Shown: positions 37,106 through 46,755 of the stretch, piece after piece | Layout of the letters: each line of letters opens with the position of its first letter | How positions within the stretch are numbered: position 1 is the stretch's first letter | Assembly: GCA_001897525.1 (NCBI GenBank) | Contig: MKTB01000002.1 | Span: 1 to 64,000, forward strand | Source: Bacteroidetes bacterium 43-16 | GTDB taxonomy: Bacteria; Bacteroidota; Bacteroidia; Chitinophagales; Chitinophagaceae | Direction: 5' to 3' | DNA length: 64,000 nucleotides | Notes under the pieces: generated by a model | What the model was told of the DNA's origin: nothing | What the model saw: the letters and a program-made list of their open reading frames with translations, nothing else | Database searches by the model: none | Program-made: the position numbers and the translations under genes

Positions 37106-39715
37106 ATGAATTATTACATTCTTCCGCTTGTTGTTAACGATAGAAGAGAGATTAGCTTACCCCTCATTCATGGTACTAATCACCAAATGCAGCATTATAT
37201 TGTTGAAGTACCGGAAAATGCACACTTCAATATCCTGAGCCTTCTAAAAGACGCAGATATCAAATCTCTGATCTCCGAAGCCAGGGACCTGGAGATCGGC
37301 AGCCTGCAACCGGCTTATAGTTTATCAGAAAATACCCTGAATATCAAATTCCTGATCCGGGAAAAACAGGCGGCACCTGTCCTGCCAAGCACTCCTGCAG
37401 AAGAGCAGGCCTCTCCGGCATTGACCTATGACGACCTGGATGCATATACTCCTAAGCCAAAAACACCTCAAATGTTTGCCGCGCCTCAGGTAATGTCTAC
37501 CACCAATAACATCGGGACCTTTGGCGGTGCCATCAATTTATCAGCCAATAATTTCAATAATGGTGCCTTCAGCATCCTGGCAGAGGCCAGAGAGCATTTT
37601 GAGCACATCAACAGCGAGACCTTCCCCGACCTTAAAGTAAACATAGAACTGGATGTAGACGGACAGGTGTACCTGGGCGGCTTCATCATCTCCTTTGCCC
37701 ACCCGGCACAATTCCTCGGCCTGGCCCTGGACTTCGGTTCCGAATCCAGCCAACTGGCGGCCAAGCGCTACCAGTTTGGTGTAGGTTACCAGGAGAAAAA
37801 ACCGGAACACGAAAACCTGTTTAAGAACATCTATGCTTTCCATAAATCGAAAGAATGGATACCCCGTGAAGACCAGTCCCAATACTACCAGGAAGAGATC
37901 AACACAAATTTCTATAAATCCATTTTCTTCCTGAAAGAAGACCTCAGCGGCGACTACCAGGATATTGAAAAAGAACTGTTCATCCAGGACCTGGACGAAA
38001 ACCTGAAAATGCTCGTCAGCAGCACCAGCAGGGAGCAAGGCTATGCCACCCTCACCGAAAAAAGATACCACCAGTTGCCCAACCTCAAGATCACGCATAA
38101 ATATGTAGATGCTTTTGGCGGCCTCAACTTCAATATCACAAAAGAAGGCTACGATGTCAATATCAGCCTGGCAGAGATCAAAAACAAGACCTATAACAGT
38201 ATTCTTAAGGTCATCATAGAATCTTTCCTCAAAAAAGAATTCATTAAATACTCCGGTGCAAAGCGCAAGATCAGGTTTATACTGCTGGTACCCAATATTT
38301 ACGACTACAATGACATCCGCAATACCCAGTTATTACTGAATAAGATCTTCCGGGACTTTGCCGAGCATGATTATAAAGACCGCATCCTGGCCTGGGAAGT
38401 ATTAACCATCTCTGAAAGTGATGCCTCCTTCCTGGGTTACATCAACAAAAACGATGTACAAATCTATAAAGACAGCGATTACCTCATCATCGATGCCGGA
38501 AAAGGAACAACAGACTTTTCAATCATCAGGACCGGGAAAGATAATATTTTCAACATTAAACCTATTTACAGGAACGGTTTTGCGGGCGCAGGCAATATGA
38601 TCACTTTTGCCATTTTCGAAACCCTTTTGCATTACATCAGGGCCAATGCCGAAAACCAGAATACCGCATTTAAATACATTAAAGAGCAGATCGTACGCAA
38701 CTTGAGCGATGCCAACCTGGAAGTGAAAAACCGCTTCTACAGGGAGCTGGAGCGTTTGAAATACAACTACAACCACAACGCCAGTTATGTCATGAACCAA
38801 TGGACCAATGCCAAGTCCGGTGACTATTCCTTCCGGAACGTTACCGAGTCCGGGTCCGACATCAATATCCTCATCGACCTCCTGAGCCAGATAGAAAACA
38901 TCAGCGACTTCTACGGGTACATTAAAGAAACCTGCAACCTGATCGCTGAAAGAGCCGTAAGCAACCTGAAACTGGTAAAAGACAATGCCGAAAGCTTCAA
39001 CTGCCAGGGCATCATTCTCACCGGGCGTGGTTTCCTGTTCAAATTACTGGAACAGGAAGTGCGTGATGCCATTGCCCATAAACTGGGCATTAGCAATACC
39101 CTGGTGCATACCTTAAATGGCAATGAGCTGAAAGACGTATGTATCAAAGGTGTATTTAATAATACCGTAAGACTGAATTCTGAACGGATCGGCTACCCGA
39201 TACAGATCATCATGCCCGAACCTGTTGCCAAAACACCGGAAACAGTGGCTGCGCCGGAAGAGAAAAAACAAAAATTCGGCAACCGTCTGTTAAGCATTTT
39301 CTTTAACGAGTTAAACGACATAGAATCGGCCAAAGCCGTGCTGGAAACGGAACAACACTTATCCTACAGCACCTTGTCGCGCAGCCAGATCATGATAGGA
39401 GCCAAGCGGTTCAAAATAGGCAGCAGCAGCCTTTTTGACAATACCAGCACCAATGTGGAAGCGGACATTGTCTTCACGCCACAAGGCTACCTGGTGCGTA
39501 AACTGGAAAATGATATCGTTAAAAACATCTTTCCGCTTACCGAAGTGTTTGATGAAAACAGGACAGAAATGTCGATGGTGATCCCATCCCTGTTTCCTAA
39601 TCATATAGACGAGCAATACCTGTTCAGCATCAAAAGAGAAGACATTAAAAAAGCGCCGATCATTCCGCCGTCACCGCTCAGCAATAGTGCGAACCGTGGC
39701 CCGCAATATTTTTAA
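37106..39715 (+). CDS. Actin/Hsp70-superfamily ATPase, first gene of the SEDS-PBP operon
   Basis: The product is 869 residues with no signal peptide or membrane segment, so it is cytoplasmic. Three actin-fold signatures are visible: phosphate-1-like LDFGSESS at 208-215, phosphate-2 DAGKGTTDFS at 463-472, and adenosine-site GIILTGRGF at 635-643. About 200 residues precede the first motif, with a Pro-rich linker near 90-120, and about 200 follow the last. It is much longer than FtsA or MreB (330-450 residues) and in size is closer to the SrfB group; a relation to SrfB is possible but not shown here. It is followed after 70 nt by five co-directional genes including the fused SEDS-PBP. By analogy with FtsA/MreB it may organise or power that complex from the cytoplasm (inference). 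Confidence 0.78.
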   Translation: MNYYILPLVVNDRREISLPLIHGTNHQMQHYIVEVPENAHFNILSLLKDADIKSLISEARDLEIGSLQPAYSLSENTLNIKFLIREKQAAPVLPSTPAEEQASPALTYDDLDAYTPKPKTPQMFAAPQVMSTTNNIGTFGGAINLSANNFNNGAFSILAEAREHFEHINSETFPDLKVNIELDVDGQVYLGGFIISFAHPAQFLGLALDFGSESSQLAAKRYQFGVGYQEKKPEHENLFKNIYAFHKSKEWIPREDQSQYYQEEINTNFYKSIFFLKEDLSGDYQDIEKELFIQDLDENLKMLVSSTSREQGYATLTEKRYHQLPNLKITHKYVDAFGGLNFNITKEGYDVNISLAEIKNKTYNSILKVIIESFLKKEFIKYSGAKRKIRFILLVPNIYDYNDIRNTQLLLNKIFRDFAEHDYKDRILAWEVLTISESDASFLGYINKNDVQIYKDSDYLIIDAGKGTTDFSIIRTGKDNIFNIKPIYRNGFAGAGNMITFAIFETLLHYIRANAENQNTAFKYIKEQIVRNLSDANLEVKNRFYRELERLKYNYNHNASYVMNQWTNAKSGDYSFRNVTESGSDINILIDLLSQIENISDFYGYIKETCNLIAERAVSNLKLVKDNAESFNCQGIILTGRGFLFKLLEQEVRDAIAHKLGISNTLVHTLNGNELKDVCIKGVFNNTVRLNSERIGYPIQIIMPEPVAKTPETVAAPEEKKQKFGNRLLSIFFNELNDIESAKAVLETEQHLSYSTLSRSQIMIGAKRFKIGSSSLFDNTSTNVEADIVFTPQGYLVRKLENDIVKNIFPLTEVFDENRTEMSMVIPSLFPNHIDEQYLFSIKREDIKKAPIIPPSPLSNSANRGPQYF

Positions 39716-39785
39716 GGCTATATTATTGACCCATTGACCCGCCCCTGGATGCAGGGAAAGGTGATCACATAAACAAACCAGACTA

Positions 39786-40820
39786 ATGAGATACTTAATT
39801 TTGATAGGCGCATTCCTGTTATTTGCCCTGAACCTGCAGGCGCAGGTAGACCGCAATGCAGGCACCCTGCATATTTCACAGTTTAACGGCACCGCCGCGA
39901 TCATTATAAAAAATGATAAAATAAGGGTACAGAAAGAAAACCAGGTAGACAGCTTTACCGTCAAAAAAAACGGGGAACACTATGAGCTGGCCAATGCACA
40001 GGACATGGACAAGATCTATGCCATACTGGAAGTGACACCGGCACAGCTGGAAACGGCATTAAAGGACCAGGCAGGAACTTCATTGATCGCTAAACTGCTG
40101 GACGTTACAGCTAAGATGAAAGACCAGAAGCTGGTGCTGCAGACAGGTGGCGCTGCCGGAGCAGACACTCCTGTTTTGGAAGAAGGTGCACAAATGGCCA
40201 CTGAAGTGCCCCAGGAAAGCAATGGCAACAACTGGATGATCGCACTCTTCGCAGGAATAGGCGCATTAATAGTAGGCTTTATCATCGGGAGAGCTACCAA
40301 GCCTGTGAAAATACCTGCAGCGGCTCTACAGCCTGAACCCATAAGAGAAAGCACGATAGAAAGCGTACAGCCTGTGAACAGTAAACTGGCAGAGCAACTG
40401 AAACAGGAATTGATCGCAGCAAAAGAAAAGAACAACCTGATCACAGAAAAAACACAAAAACTCATTGAGGGCGATAACATCTATTACAATGCCGTTTTTG
40501 AAAAAATAATACTGCCTTTACAAACCGCACTGGACAATGGCAGCGAGGCCGATGTGACTAAATATGCCCACCTTGCCATGGTGCACTTCTCCAGCATTAC
40601 CCGTGTGAAGATCAGGAAAAAGCAAAACTACGATGATGCCAATATCCAGCTCATCACCGGCAATGCCAGCCTGACACAGGGCTTCCCGGTAATCGATCAC
40701 CAGACACCCATTGATAAAATACCTTCCAACCTCAGGGTATTGATCAACCTTTTACAGAAAAATGGTGTAAAAGGACTGGATGATACAATTATTAAAGGGT
40801 ATAAACTAAAGGACCTCTAG
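39786..40820 (+). CDS. Type I single-pass membrane protein, operon linker
   Basis: The product is 344 residues with a cleavable signal peptide (MRYLILIGAFLLFALNLQAQ). Residues 21-150 form a periplasmic part. A clear transmembrane helix follows at about 153-171 (MIALFAGIGALIVGFIIG), then about 170 cytoplasmic residues starting with a probable coiled coil (about 200-230, KLAEQLKQELIAAKEKNN). I recognise no family. Its topology, with one face in the periplasm and a larger face in the cytoplasm, would suit a link between the upstream actin-like ATPase and the downstream membrane synthase. The stop codon lies 1 nt from the next start, so the two are almost certainly co-translated. Confidence 0.72.
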   Translation: MRYLILIGAFLLFALNLQAQVDRNAGTLHISQFNGTAAIIIKNDKIRVQKENQVDSFTVKKNGEHYELANAQDMDKIYAILEVTPAQLETALKDQAGTSLIAKLLDVTAKMKDQKLVLQTGGAAGADTPVLEEGAQMATEVPQESNGNNWMIALFAGIGALIVGFIIGRATKPVKIPAAALQPEPIRESTIESVQPVNSKLAEQLKQELIAAKEKNNLITEKTQKLIEGDNIYYNAVFEKIILPLQTALDNGSEADVTKYAHLAMVHFSSITRVKIRKKQNYDDANIQLITGNASLTQGFPVIDHQTPIDKIPSNLRVLINLLQKNGVKGLDDTIIKGYKLKDL

Positions 40821-40821
40821 C

Positions 40822-43800
40822 ATGAAGAAACTTATTTTCTTTGGCCTGCCAACGATCGCCATAGTCATCATTAACTTAATGTACGGCAGCGTCATCAGTT
40901 GGATGCTGAGTATGGTCATTATTGCCTGCCTCCTGTTTTTTGTCACCAAGCTCGGCTTAGAAAATATTATTACCAAAAGGCTCCAGGGCTTTAAACAAGG
41001 CGATGAGCGCATCGGCAAGATGATCTCCTTTGATCAGAAGTGGAAGAGTATGCTCAATTTCGGCCTGCTCACCCTGGTTTTCCTGGCTACCGTTTTTGGG
41101 GTCTACTTCACCATGTCGCCCAAAGGGAGTCATCCCTGGTTTACCAATAATGAATACCATGGCCTGAGCAATACCGGTATTGCTTTCCAGAGCGAACTGC
41201 AGGTAATGCCTTTACTGGAAGACAGCAGCAACCGCGATGTAGCCATCCAGTTTGGCAGATCCTCCGACAACCAGGCCAACATAAAATTCAACAACTTTTA
41301 CCAGCCCGTGATCCAGGTCGATGCAGAGAATGGCACGCGGCTCATCAACAGGATCTTTGATGCGAAGATCAGCAATGGATTTACCATCAGCAATACACTC
41401 AACAGTATCCAGGTAAGCATCGATGAAAAGGAAAACAGTTTCTTTGCAAGAATCTTCGGCAGTCCTAAAAAAGAAGTGAGTTACAGCATCCAGGTTCGTT
41501 CAAATGATACCGAGATCCTGGACGAGCTCAACCTTAAAGCCCCCTTTACCGATAAAGTGACCCTGAGCGGAACACCTTTATCCAAAGGGATGAGCCTGTT
41601 CAATCTATTCCTGGACAATAATACCTTTGCCTCCACCCAGAATGAGACCTACCAGGTACTGGAAGGCATCCTGATGGACCTCGGTGAGTCCTACCTCATT
41701 GCAGACCATATAGGCGAGCAGAAATCCTACTCCGTATTCCCGGCAGCAGAATTCCTGAAAAACGGTTATAAGTTATCCGTGAACCAGCAGGACATTCCGG
41801 CACGCGCTGCCAACAGCACGAATATAGCCCTGGAGCAGAAATTCTACATCGGCTTCAACAACAATAAAAAATTATTACACGTAGCCCATATCGACAAAGG
41901 ACAGTACGGACTGGCCGCAAAAGAAGGTATGGCACTGGTCTTCGACTACCCCAATACCTATATGCTCAAAAGTCCCGGGGCACAATCAAGAGGCGATAAA
42001 AACATCCGATTTGTCACCAACAATTTTGACAACATTATTGAGAATAACCTGCAGGAAGGCTTCTACTTTACCACTTATAACCTGAGGCTTAAAGACAATA
42101 TCAACGGCACTATAGACTACATTACCGGCGGCCCCAACACACCGCTGGCAATGGGCATTACAGACAACAACAAATCCGGCAAACACGTACTGGTCGACAA
42201 CAAAAAGTTTGCCTTACAAAGCTCCAACAGTGGCGTACAATACCTCTTCGACCTGCGCGACTTCTCCGATAACGGGTTCAGTCTCCATAAAACCATACTC
42301 TACTTAGGCATCACCTACATTGCATTTGTGATCCTTTCCGTATTGTTTGGCGGCAAAAAGATCGACCGCGTAGAGCCCGTGATCCTATCCGTGATCCTGG
42401 CCCTGACCGCAGTACGCTACATCATGTTCTGGCGCGTAGCTACCTTTCCGCCACTGGACAATATCACCAAACATGAGTTGGAAAATACCCTCATCAACTT
42501 TGATTTCAATTTCGGTATTAACCTGCCCGTTCCGCTTACCCTGATCTGGAGCGTACTCTTTGTGGTCCTCATTGCAGCCTACCGTGTCTGGATCAAAAAG
42601 AATAGTTCATTTGACCTGAACAAACTGCTGCGTATCAATACGCAGTCGATCAAAACGATCAACAGGAGCTACGGCATATTCATCTTAGCCACATTACTTT
42701 TATTCTTCTTCAACAAAAAAGTAATGCACATAGAAGTATTGACCCGTATCCTTTCTATACTAGTGCCCTTACTCGGCTATTGGTACTACTCCAAAGTCTC
42801 CAATAAATATTTCACCTACCAGCCGCTGGACATACAGGGATCAAAGTCAAAATTCCTGATACAGGTAAAAGCTTATTTCTATTACCTGTTCAACAACCCG
42901 ACCTTTGTCATCACCACCCTGACCTTATTGTTCTTTGCCGTGTGTGACAGGGGTTTTGCGATCCTATTCGCCCTCTTTATCCTGCTGAAAAACATCTTTA
43001 TCAACTTCTTAAAAAAGCCTTTAGATGTTCAGAACAACAGTATTAAAAGAATGCTGTATAAGCCCAATAATTACTGGATTTACGGCTTTACCGCACTGAT
43101 CGTTTACCTGGTTACCCTTTCTTTTAAATCACTGTTCTACTATTTACTGACCTATAAGCTCTGGGTGATCAGCATTGTGCTCCTGCTGGCTGCGGCTATT
43201 GTCATCATCCTTTATCCACGCAACAAGCTACTGAAGAAAATAAGCGCTGCCGTTATAGGCATATGGCTCATCCTGATGGCCGTGCCTCCCGGCAGAGATT
43301 TTGTTGACCACCAGATCAATGATGTGATCAAGCATGTTCAATACAGGGCTTCCATCATCCATCAACCCATCAGTGAGCTGATGCAGCAAAATGAATACAC
43401 CTCTTTCAAAACGAGGAAGATCATTGAAACTGCCGAAAACCAATGGTTCATCAATTCCTATATCAGCAAAGAATTTGACAGCCGTTTTACCATCAATACC
43501 CGTCCGCACTCAAGAGTCGGAGTAGACTATTCCACTCAGACAAGAGATGTCGTAGTAGCCCGCTACCTGATCGCAGAGATGGGCAATCTCGTGATGTACC
43601 TGCTGCTAGGTTTATTATTATTGCCTTTGATCCTCTACCTGATCTCCTACAGGATACAACTGTTACCAAATAAGTCTGATCAGGCCCGGGACATCGGCTC
43701 CTATGCCGGTTTGGTGCCCCTGATCATACTCTTTACCATTGCCTTATTTGTGTGGTTGACCGCGACCAACAGGTTTGTATTCTTCGGGCAGGATTTCCCT

Positions 43801-46302
43801 TTCCTGAGCTTAACCAGCCGCGTATCTGTGATCATGCCTTTAATGCTCTTGGCCTTGACCCTGACCCAGACACCGACCTTGCAACATGCCTTCAAGATCA
43901 ACCTGCGCAACAATGCGATCAAGTATGCCTTCTTCTTCGGGATCATCGCCGTTTTTGCCTTAACTACCGTGAAGCAAAACGAACTGAACAATAAGAACTT
44001 TACGGTCATAATGGATACCACCAAACAACATATTGATGTTGATTTGAATAATATCCTGGTAGATATACAAGACAGCCTGGAGAACAAGCGCATTCGACCC
44101 AGCTATACCCAATTGATCGGGGTGCTGGCAAAAGACAAGCGTTTCGATCACCTGAAGTCCGATATCGTAAAAGACCGGTACACCAAGAGCATCCTGGAGA
44201 ACCTGGTCGCCAAGCCCTCTTCAGCCTTGCAGCTCAACAATCCTTTGTTCATCATCTACGACAACGGGAGGTATAACTCTGTGTACAACAAAAACCTTTA
44301 CCTGGAACTGCCTCCTGTAGAAAGCCGGAAAATCTGGAACGGAGGTATCACAGAATCCCTTTACTTTAACGATGTATCCTCAGCCGTGGTCACCTTTAAC
44401 GGGCAGACCAAAAACGTGACCCTCCCTTATTTCATCTATGACCCGAACAGCAGCATACAATTTGCCCTGATGCCGGGATCATGGTTTGGAGACCGTGCAG
44501 AGGAAAACCGCGGGCTCATCAATGTAAATAACAGTACCAAAGGTAAGTCCAATATCTTCGTGTATAAAAACATACAGAAGAACATTGAACAAAATGCCAC
44601 CTCATACGTGAGTACGATCGAGCATGATGACCTGGCTACCGTATTCTTCAATGAAAAATCCTTTACCCTTGGATTCAGGAATTCAGGTAACAGGTATGCC
44701 CTGAACAAATGGATCAATGGCGCTTATAAAGTTATTTATCCATTAAAAGAGAATAATTTCTGGATCTATAATTTTGCCAATGCCGTAAAATCGGGCTACA
44801 GCAATGAGAAAGACCTGCACAAAGATGTACGCATTACTTTAGACTACGAACTGTCTAAGAACATACAGAATGCGATCAACAGTGCAGAAAAATTCACCAG
44901 TAAGAAAAACAAAAAATACAACTTCAGTGCTATAGCAGCAGATGGAGACGGTAACGTACGGTTCATGTCCGACTATGTTACCAACAGGACCCCATTAGAT
45001 CCTAATAATGATGCCGCTATCTATGCCCTGCAAAAACAGCAGTTCTTCTACTCCAATGCCAAAAACGAAAGAGACCAATGGGGCAATAAGAACCTGCTCA
45101 ACCTGTTCCTGGGACCGGGTTCCTCCATCAAACCTTTAACAGCAGGAGTAGTAGCCTCACAGCTTAATGCCGGATGGGAGAAACTGATCCTGCAACCACC
45201 GACTACACCGGAGATACCGGAGTATGCAGGCTTTAAACTGATCAAACCCTGGAAGAACGATGAGCACTATTTTGCGCCCATCTCTATGCCTAAGTACATA
45301 GAAGTATCCAGTAATTTCTATCAATCCGTGATCATATTCCTGGGCTCTTACAGCCGCGATTATTATGAGCAGAAAGGGCGTTACAGCTTAACCAACCTCT
45401 TAAGCCCTCAGGCAGGGGCCAACAATACCACCCCATTACTCTATGTAGATGGCCGTGGATATTTCCTGCCCAATTTTGATAAGAAAAAAGGTAAATGGCC
45501 GGCAACAGATAAGCAAAAAACAACGCCATCTTATTTCGGTAATGAAAACTCGCTGATCGCATTGGGCTTTGAGCAAAATGCTAACCTGAGGATAAAAGAT
45601 AAAGACAAGGAAGACAATAGCCCTACCAGTGTAGATAAGGTGAACTTTGTAGACACCACCCTCTACAATGCCCTGGAGCAAAACCGCAGCGGTGGCTTCT
45701 TATGGAGCTTCCCTGAGCAGTCTTACTTCCTGCAGTCGGAGCGTGCCTTTGACGAGATCCACCAGAACTTCAACCTTGGTTTGAAAACAAGTACCCTGGG
45801 TGGCTATCCTTACCGGCTTACGCCATTCATGATGCTGCAGATGTATATGTCTATGTTCACCCAGGATAAAAACTTCAGGTTGGGGGTAACCCAGAAAGAA
45901 GATTCCTTAAGAAGATGGCAGGTAGACTCTACCTGGGAAGGCAGCGGCAACTATAATGTATTCCTGTCTCAGAACATCTTCCAGGGGATGAAAGATGTGA
46001 TCTATGGCGGTAGCGGAACGGCACGCAGGCTACAGAACCTGAAGACCAAATACCCGGCCTTCCATTTCTATGCCAAAACGGGTACCATCAATGAACAGAC
46101 CTCTAAAGGAAAAAGCTCGAGAAGGCTGATCGTACTGGCCACGGATAAAGACATGACCCAGGCCGCCAACATAGGCAATACAAGGGTATATGCCTGGTTC
46201 TTCGCTATAGACAACACGGGTGATTTTGACTGGAATTTATTGCAGAACATTATCGAGCAAAGTATGAATTCATCCTCATTAAAATACTATTTCAATAAAT
46301 AG
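40822..46302 (+). CDS. SEDS (FtsW/RodA-like) glycosyltransferase fused to a penicillin-binding transpeptidase
   Basis: The product is 1826 residues. The N-terminus has three membrane helices (to about 95), then a periplasmic beta-rich insert (about 96-490). A dense series of helices (about 493-1055) includes TRDVVVARYLIAEMG, aligning with HTDFIFAVxxEELG of SEDS proteins; Asp909 falls at the conserved catalytic Asp. GQDFPFLSLTSR matches the later SEDS LPFxSYGGSS block. After the last helix comes a periplasmic part with DVRITLDYELSKNIQ (about 1340, the usual transpeptidase opening) and all three penicillin-binding motifs: SSIK at 1434-1437, SSN at 1496-1498 and KTG at 1752-1754. Polymerase and crosslinker would thus be one chain. 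Separate SEDS and bPBP subunits are the norm. Neighbours overlap or nearly abut. The transpeptidase call is firm; the SEDS call rests on motif order and topology. Confidence 0.8.
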   Translation: MKKLIFFGLPTIAIVIINLMYGSVISWMLSMVIIACLLFFVTKLGLENIITKRLQGFKQGDERIGKMISFDQKWKSMLNFGLLTLVFLATVFGVYFTMSPKGSHPWFTNNEYHGLSNTGIAFQSELQVMPLLEDSSNRDVAIQFGRSSDNQANIKFNNFYQPVIQVDAENGTRLINRIFDAKISNGFTISNTLNSIQVSIDEKENSFFARIFGSPKKEVSYSIQVRSNDTEILDELNLKAPFTDKVTLSGTPLSKGMSLFNLFLDNNTFASTQNETYQVLEGILMDLGESYLIADHIGEQKSYSVFPAAEFLKNGYKLSVNQQDIPARAANSTNIALEQKFYIGFNNNKKLLHVAHIDKGQYGLAAKEGMALVFDYPNTYMLKSPGAQSRGDKNIRFVTNNFDNIIENNLQEGFYFTTYNLRLKDNINGTIDYITGGPNTPLAMGITDNNKSGKHVLVDNKKFALQSSNSGVQYLFDLRDFSDNGFSLHKTILYLGITYIAFVILSVLFGGKKIDRVEPVILSVILALTAVRYIMFWRVATFPPLDNITKHELENTLINFDFNFGINLPVPLTLIWSVLFVVLIAAYRVWIKKNSSFDLNKLLRINTQSIKTINRSYGIFILATLLLFFFNKKVMHIEVLTRILSILVPLLGYWYYSKVSNKYFTYQPLDIQGSKSKFLIQVKAYFYYLFNNPTFVITTLTLLFFAVCDRGFAILFALFILLKNIFINFLKKPLDVQNNSIKRMLYKPNNYWIYGFTALIVYLVTLSFKSLFYYLLTYKLWVISIVLLLAAAIVIILYPRNKLLKKISAAVIGIWLILMAVPPGRDFVDHQINDVIKHVQYRASIIHQPISELMQQNEYTSFKTRKIIETAENQWFINSYISKEFDSRFTINTRPHSRVGVDYSTQTRDVVVARYLIAEMGNLVMYLLLGLLLLPLILYLISYRIQLLPNKSDQARDIGSYAGLVPLIILFTIALFVWLTATNRFVFFGQDFPFLSLTSRVSVIMPLMLLALTLTQTPTLQHAFKINLRNNAIKYAFFFGIIAVFALTTVKQNELNNKNFTVIMDTTKQHIDVDLNNILVDIQDSLENKRIRPSYTQLIGVLAKDKRFDHLKSDIVKDRYTKSILENLVAKPSSALQLNNPLFIIYDNGRYNSVYNKNLYLELPPVESRKIWNGGITESLYFNDVSSAVVTFNGQTKNVTLPYFIYDPNSSIQFALMPGSWFGDRAEENRGLINVNNSTKGKSNIFVYKNIQKNIEQNATSYVSTIEHDDLATVFFNEKSFTLGFRNSGNRYALNKWINGAYKVIYPLKENNFWIYNFANAVKSGYSNEKDLHKDVRITLDYELSKNIQNAINSAEKFTSKKNKKYNFSAIAADGDGNVRFMSDYVTNRTPLDPNNDAAIYALQKQQFFYSNAKNERDQWGNKNLLNLFLGPGSSIKPLTAGVVASQLNAGWEKLILQPPTTPEIPEYAGFKLIKPWKNDEHYFAPISMPKYIEVSSNFYQSVIIFLGSYSRDYYEQKGRYSLTNLLSPQAGANNTTPLLYVDGRGYFLPNFDKKKGKWPATDKQKTTPSYFGNENSLIALGFEQNANLRIKDKDKEDNSPTSVDKVNFVDTTLYNALEQNRSGGFLWSFPEQSYFLQSERAFDEIHQNFNLGLKTSTLGGYPYRLTPFMMLQMYMSMFTQDKNFRLGVTQKEDSLRRWQVDSTWEGSGNYNVFLSQNIFQGMKDVIYGGSGTARRLQNLKTKYPAFHFYAKTGTINEQTSKGKSSRRLIVLATDKDMTQAANIGNTRVYAWFFAIDNTGDFDWNLLQNIIEQSMNSSSLKYYFNK

Positions 46303-46304
46303 CT

Positions 46305-46754
46305 ATGAAAGCAGGTAGCAGTAAAATAATATTGGTCCTACTGGCCGTCCTCATCACCATTGGCATTACGGCACTGGTTCGTTTTGATGCACGCAATGCA
46401 CAGCCCGATGCGGAAAAGATACTGACCAAAGATGCAGCTTTTGGCAGGGAAAACATCACCTGGATCAAAGTAGATACCTTTATCAACCTGGTCCAGAAAG
46501 CCTACCATCCCAATGTGGAGGCCAATACAGCCAGCAATCTGCTGGTGGTATTCATCAAAAACGCCAATACGGTAGCGCAGGACTTTTACAACGGGAATGA
46601 ATCCCTGCTCAAATACAGGATCAACGATCATGATTTTGAGATTGACTATGACAAGCACAACAACAATGTGGTCGGCAGGTTTAAAATAAAAGACCGGCTG
46701 GTCGCTGTACCCAATGATGTATTGATAAAAGTAATAGATAAAACCATAAACTAA
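46305..46754 (+). CDS. Small membrane-anchored periplasmic protein of the SEDS-PBP operon
   Basis: The product is 149 residues: an uncleaved N-terminal anchor (about 8-26, IILVLLAVLITIGITALV) and a periplasmic domain of about 115 residues, rich in charged and Asn residues. No family recognised. It starts 2 nt after the SEDS-PBP stop and ends 1 nt before the next gene, so it is an integral member of the operon. In size and topology it recalls the small bitopic partners of division synthases (FtsL/FtsB type), but it has no visible coiled coil; that comparison is only positional. Confidence 0.65.
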   Translation: MKAGSSKIILVLLAVLITIGITALVRFDARNAQPDAEKILTKDAAFGRENITWIKVDTFINLVQKAYHPNVEANTASNLLVVFIKNANTVAQDFYNGNESLLKYRINDHDFEIDYDKHNNNVVGRFKIKDRLVAVPNDVLIKVIDKTIN

Positions 46755-46755
46755 T

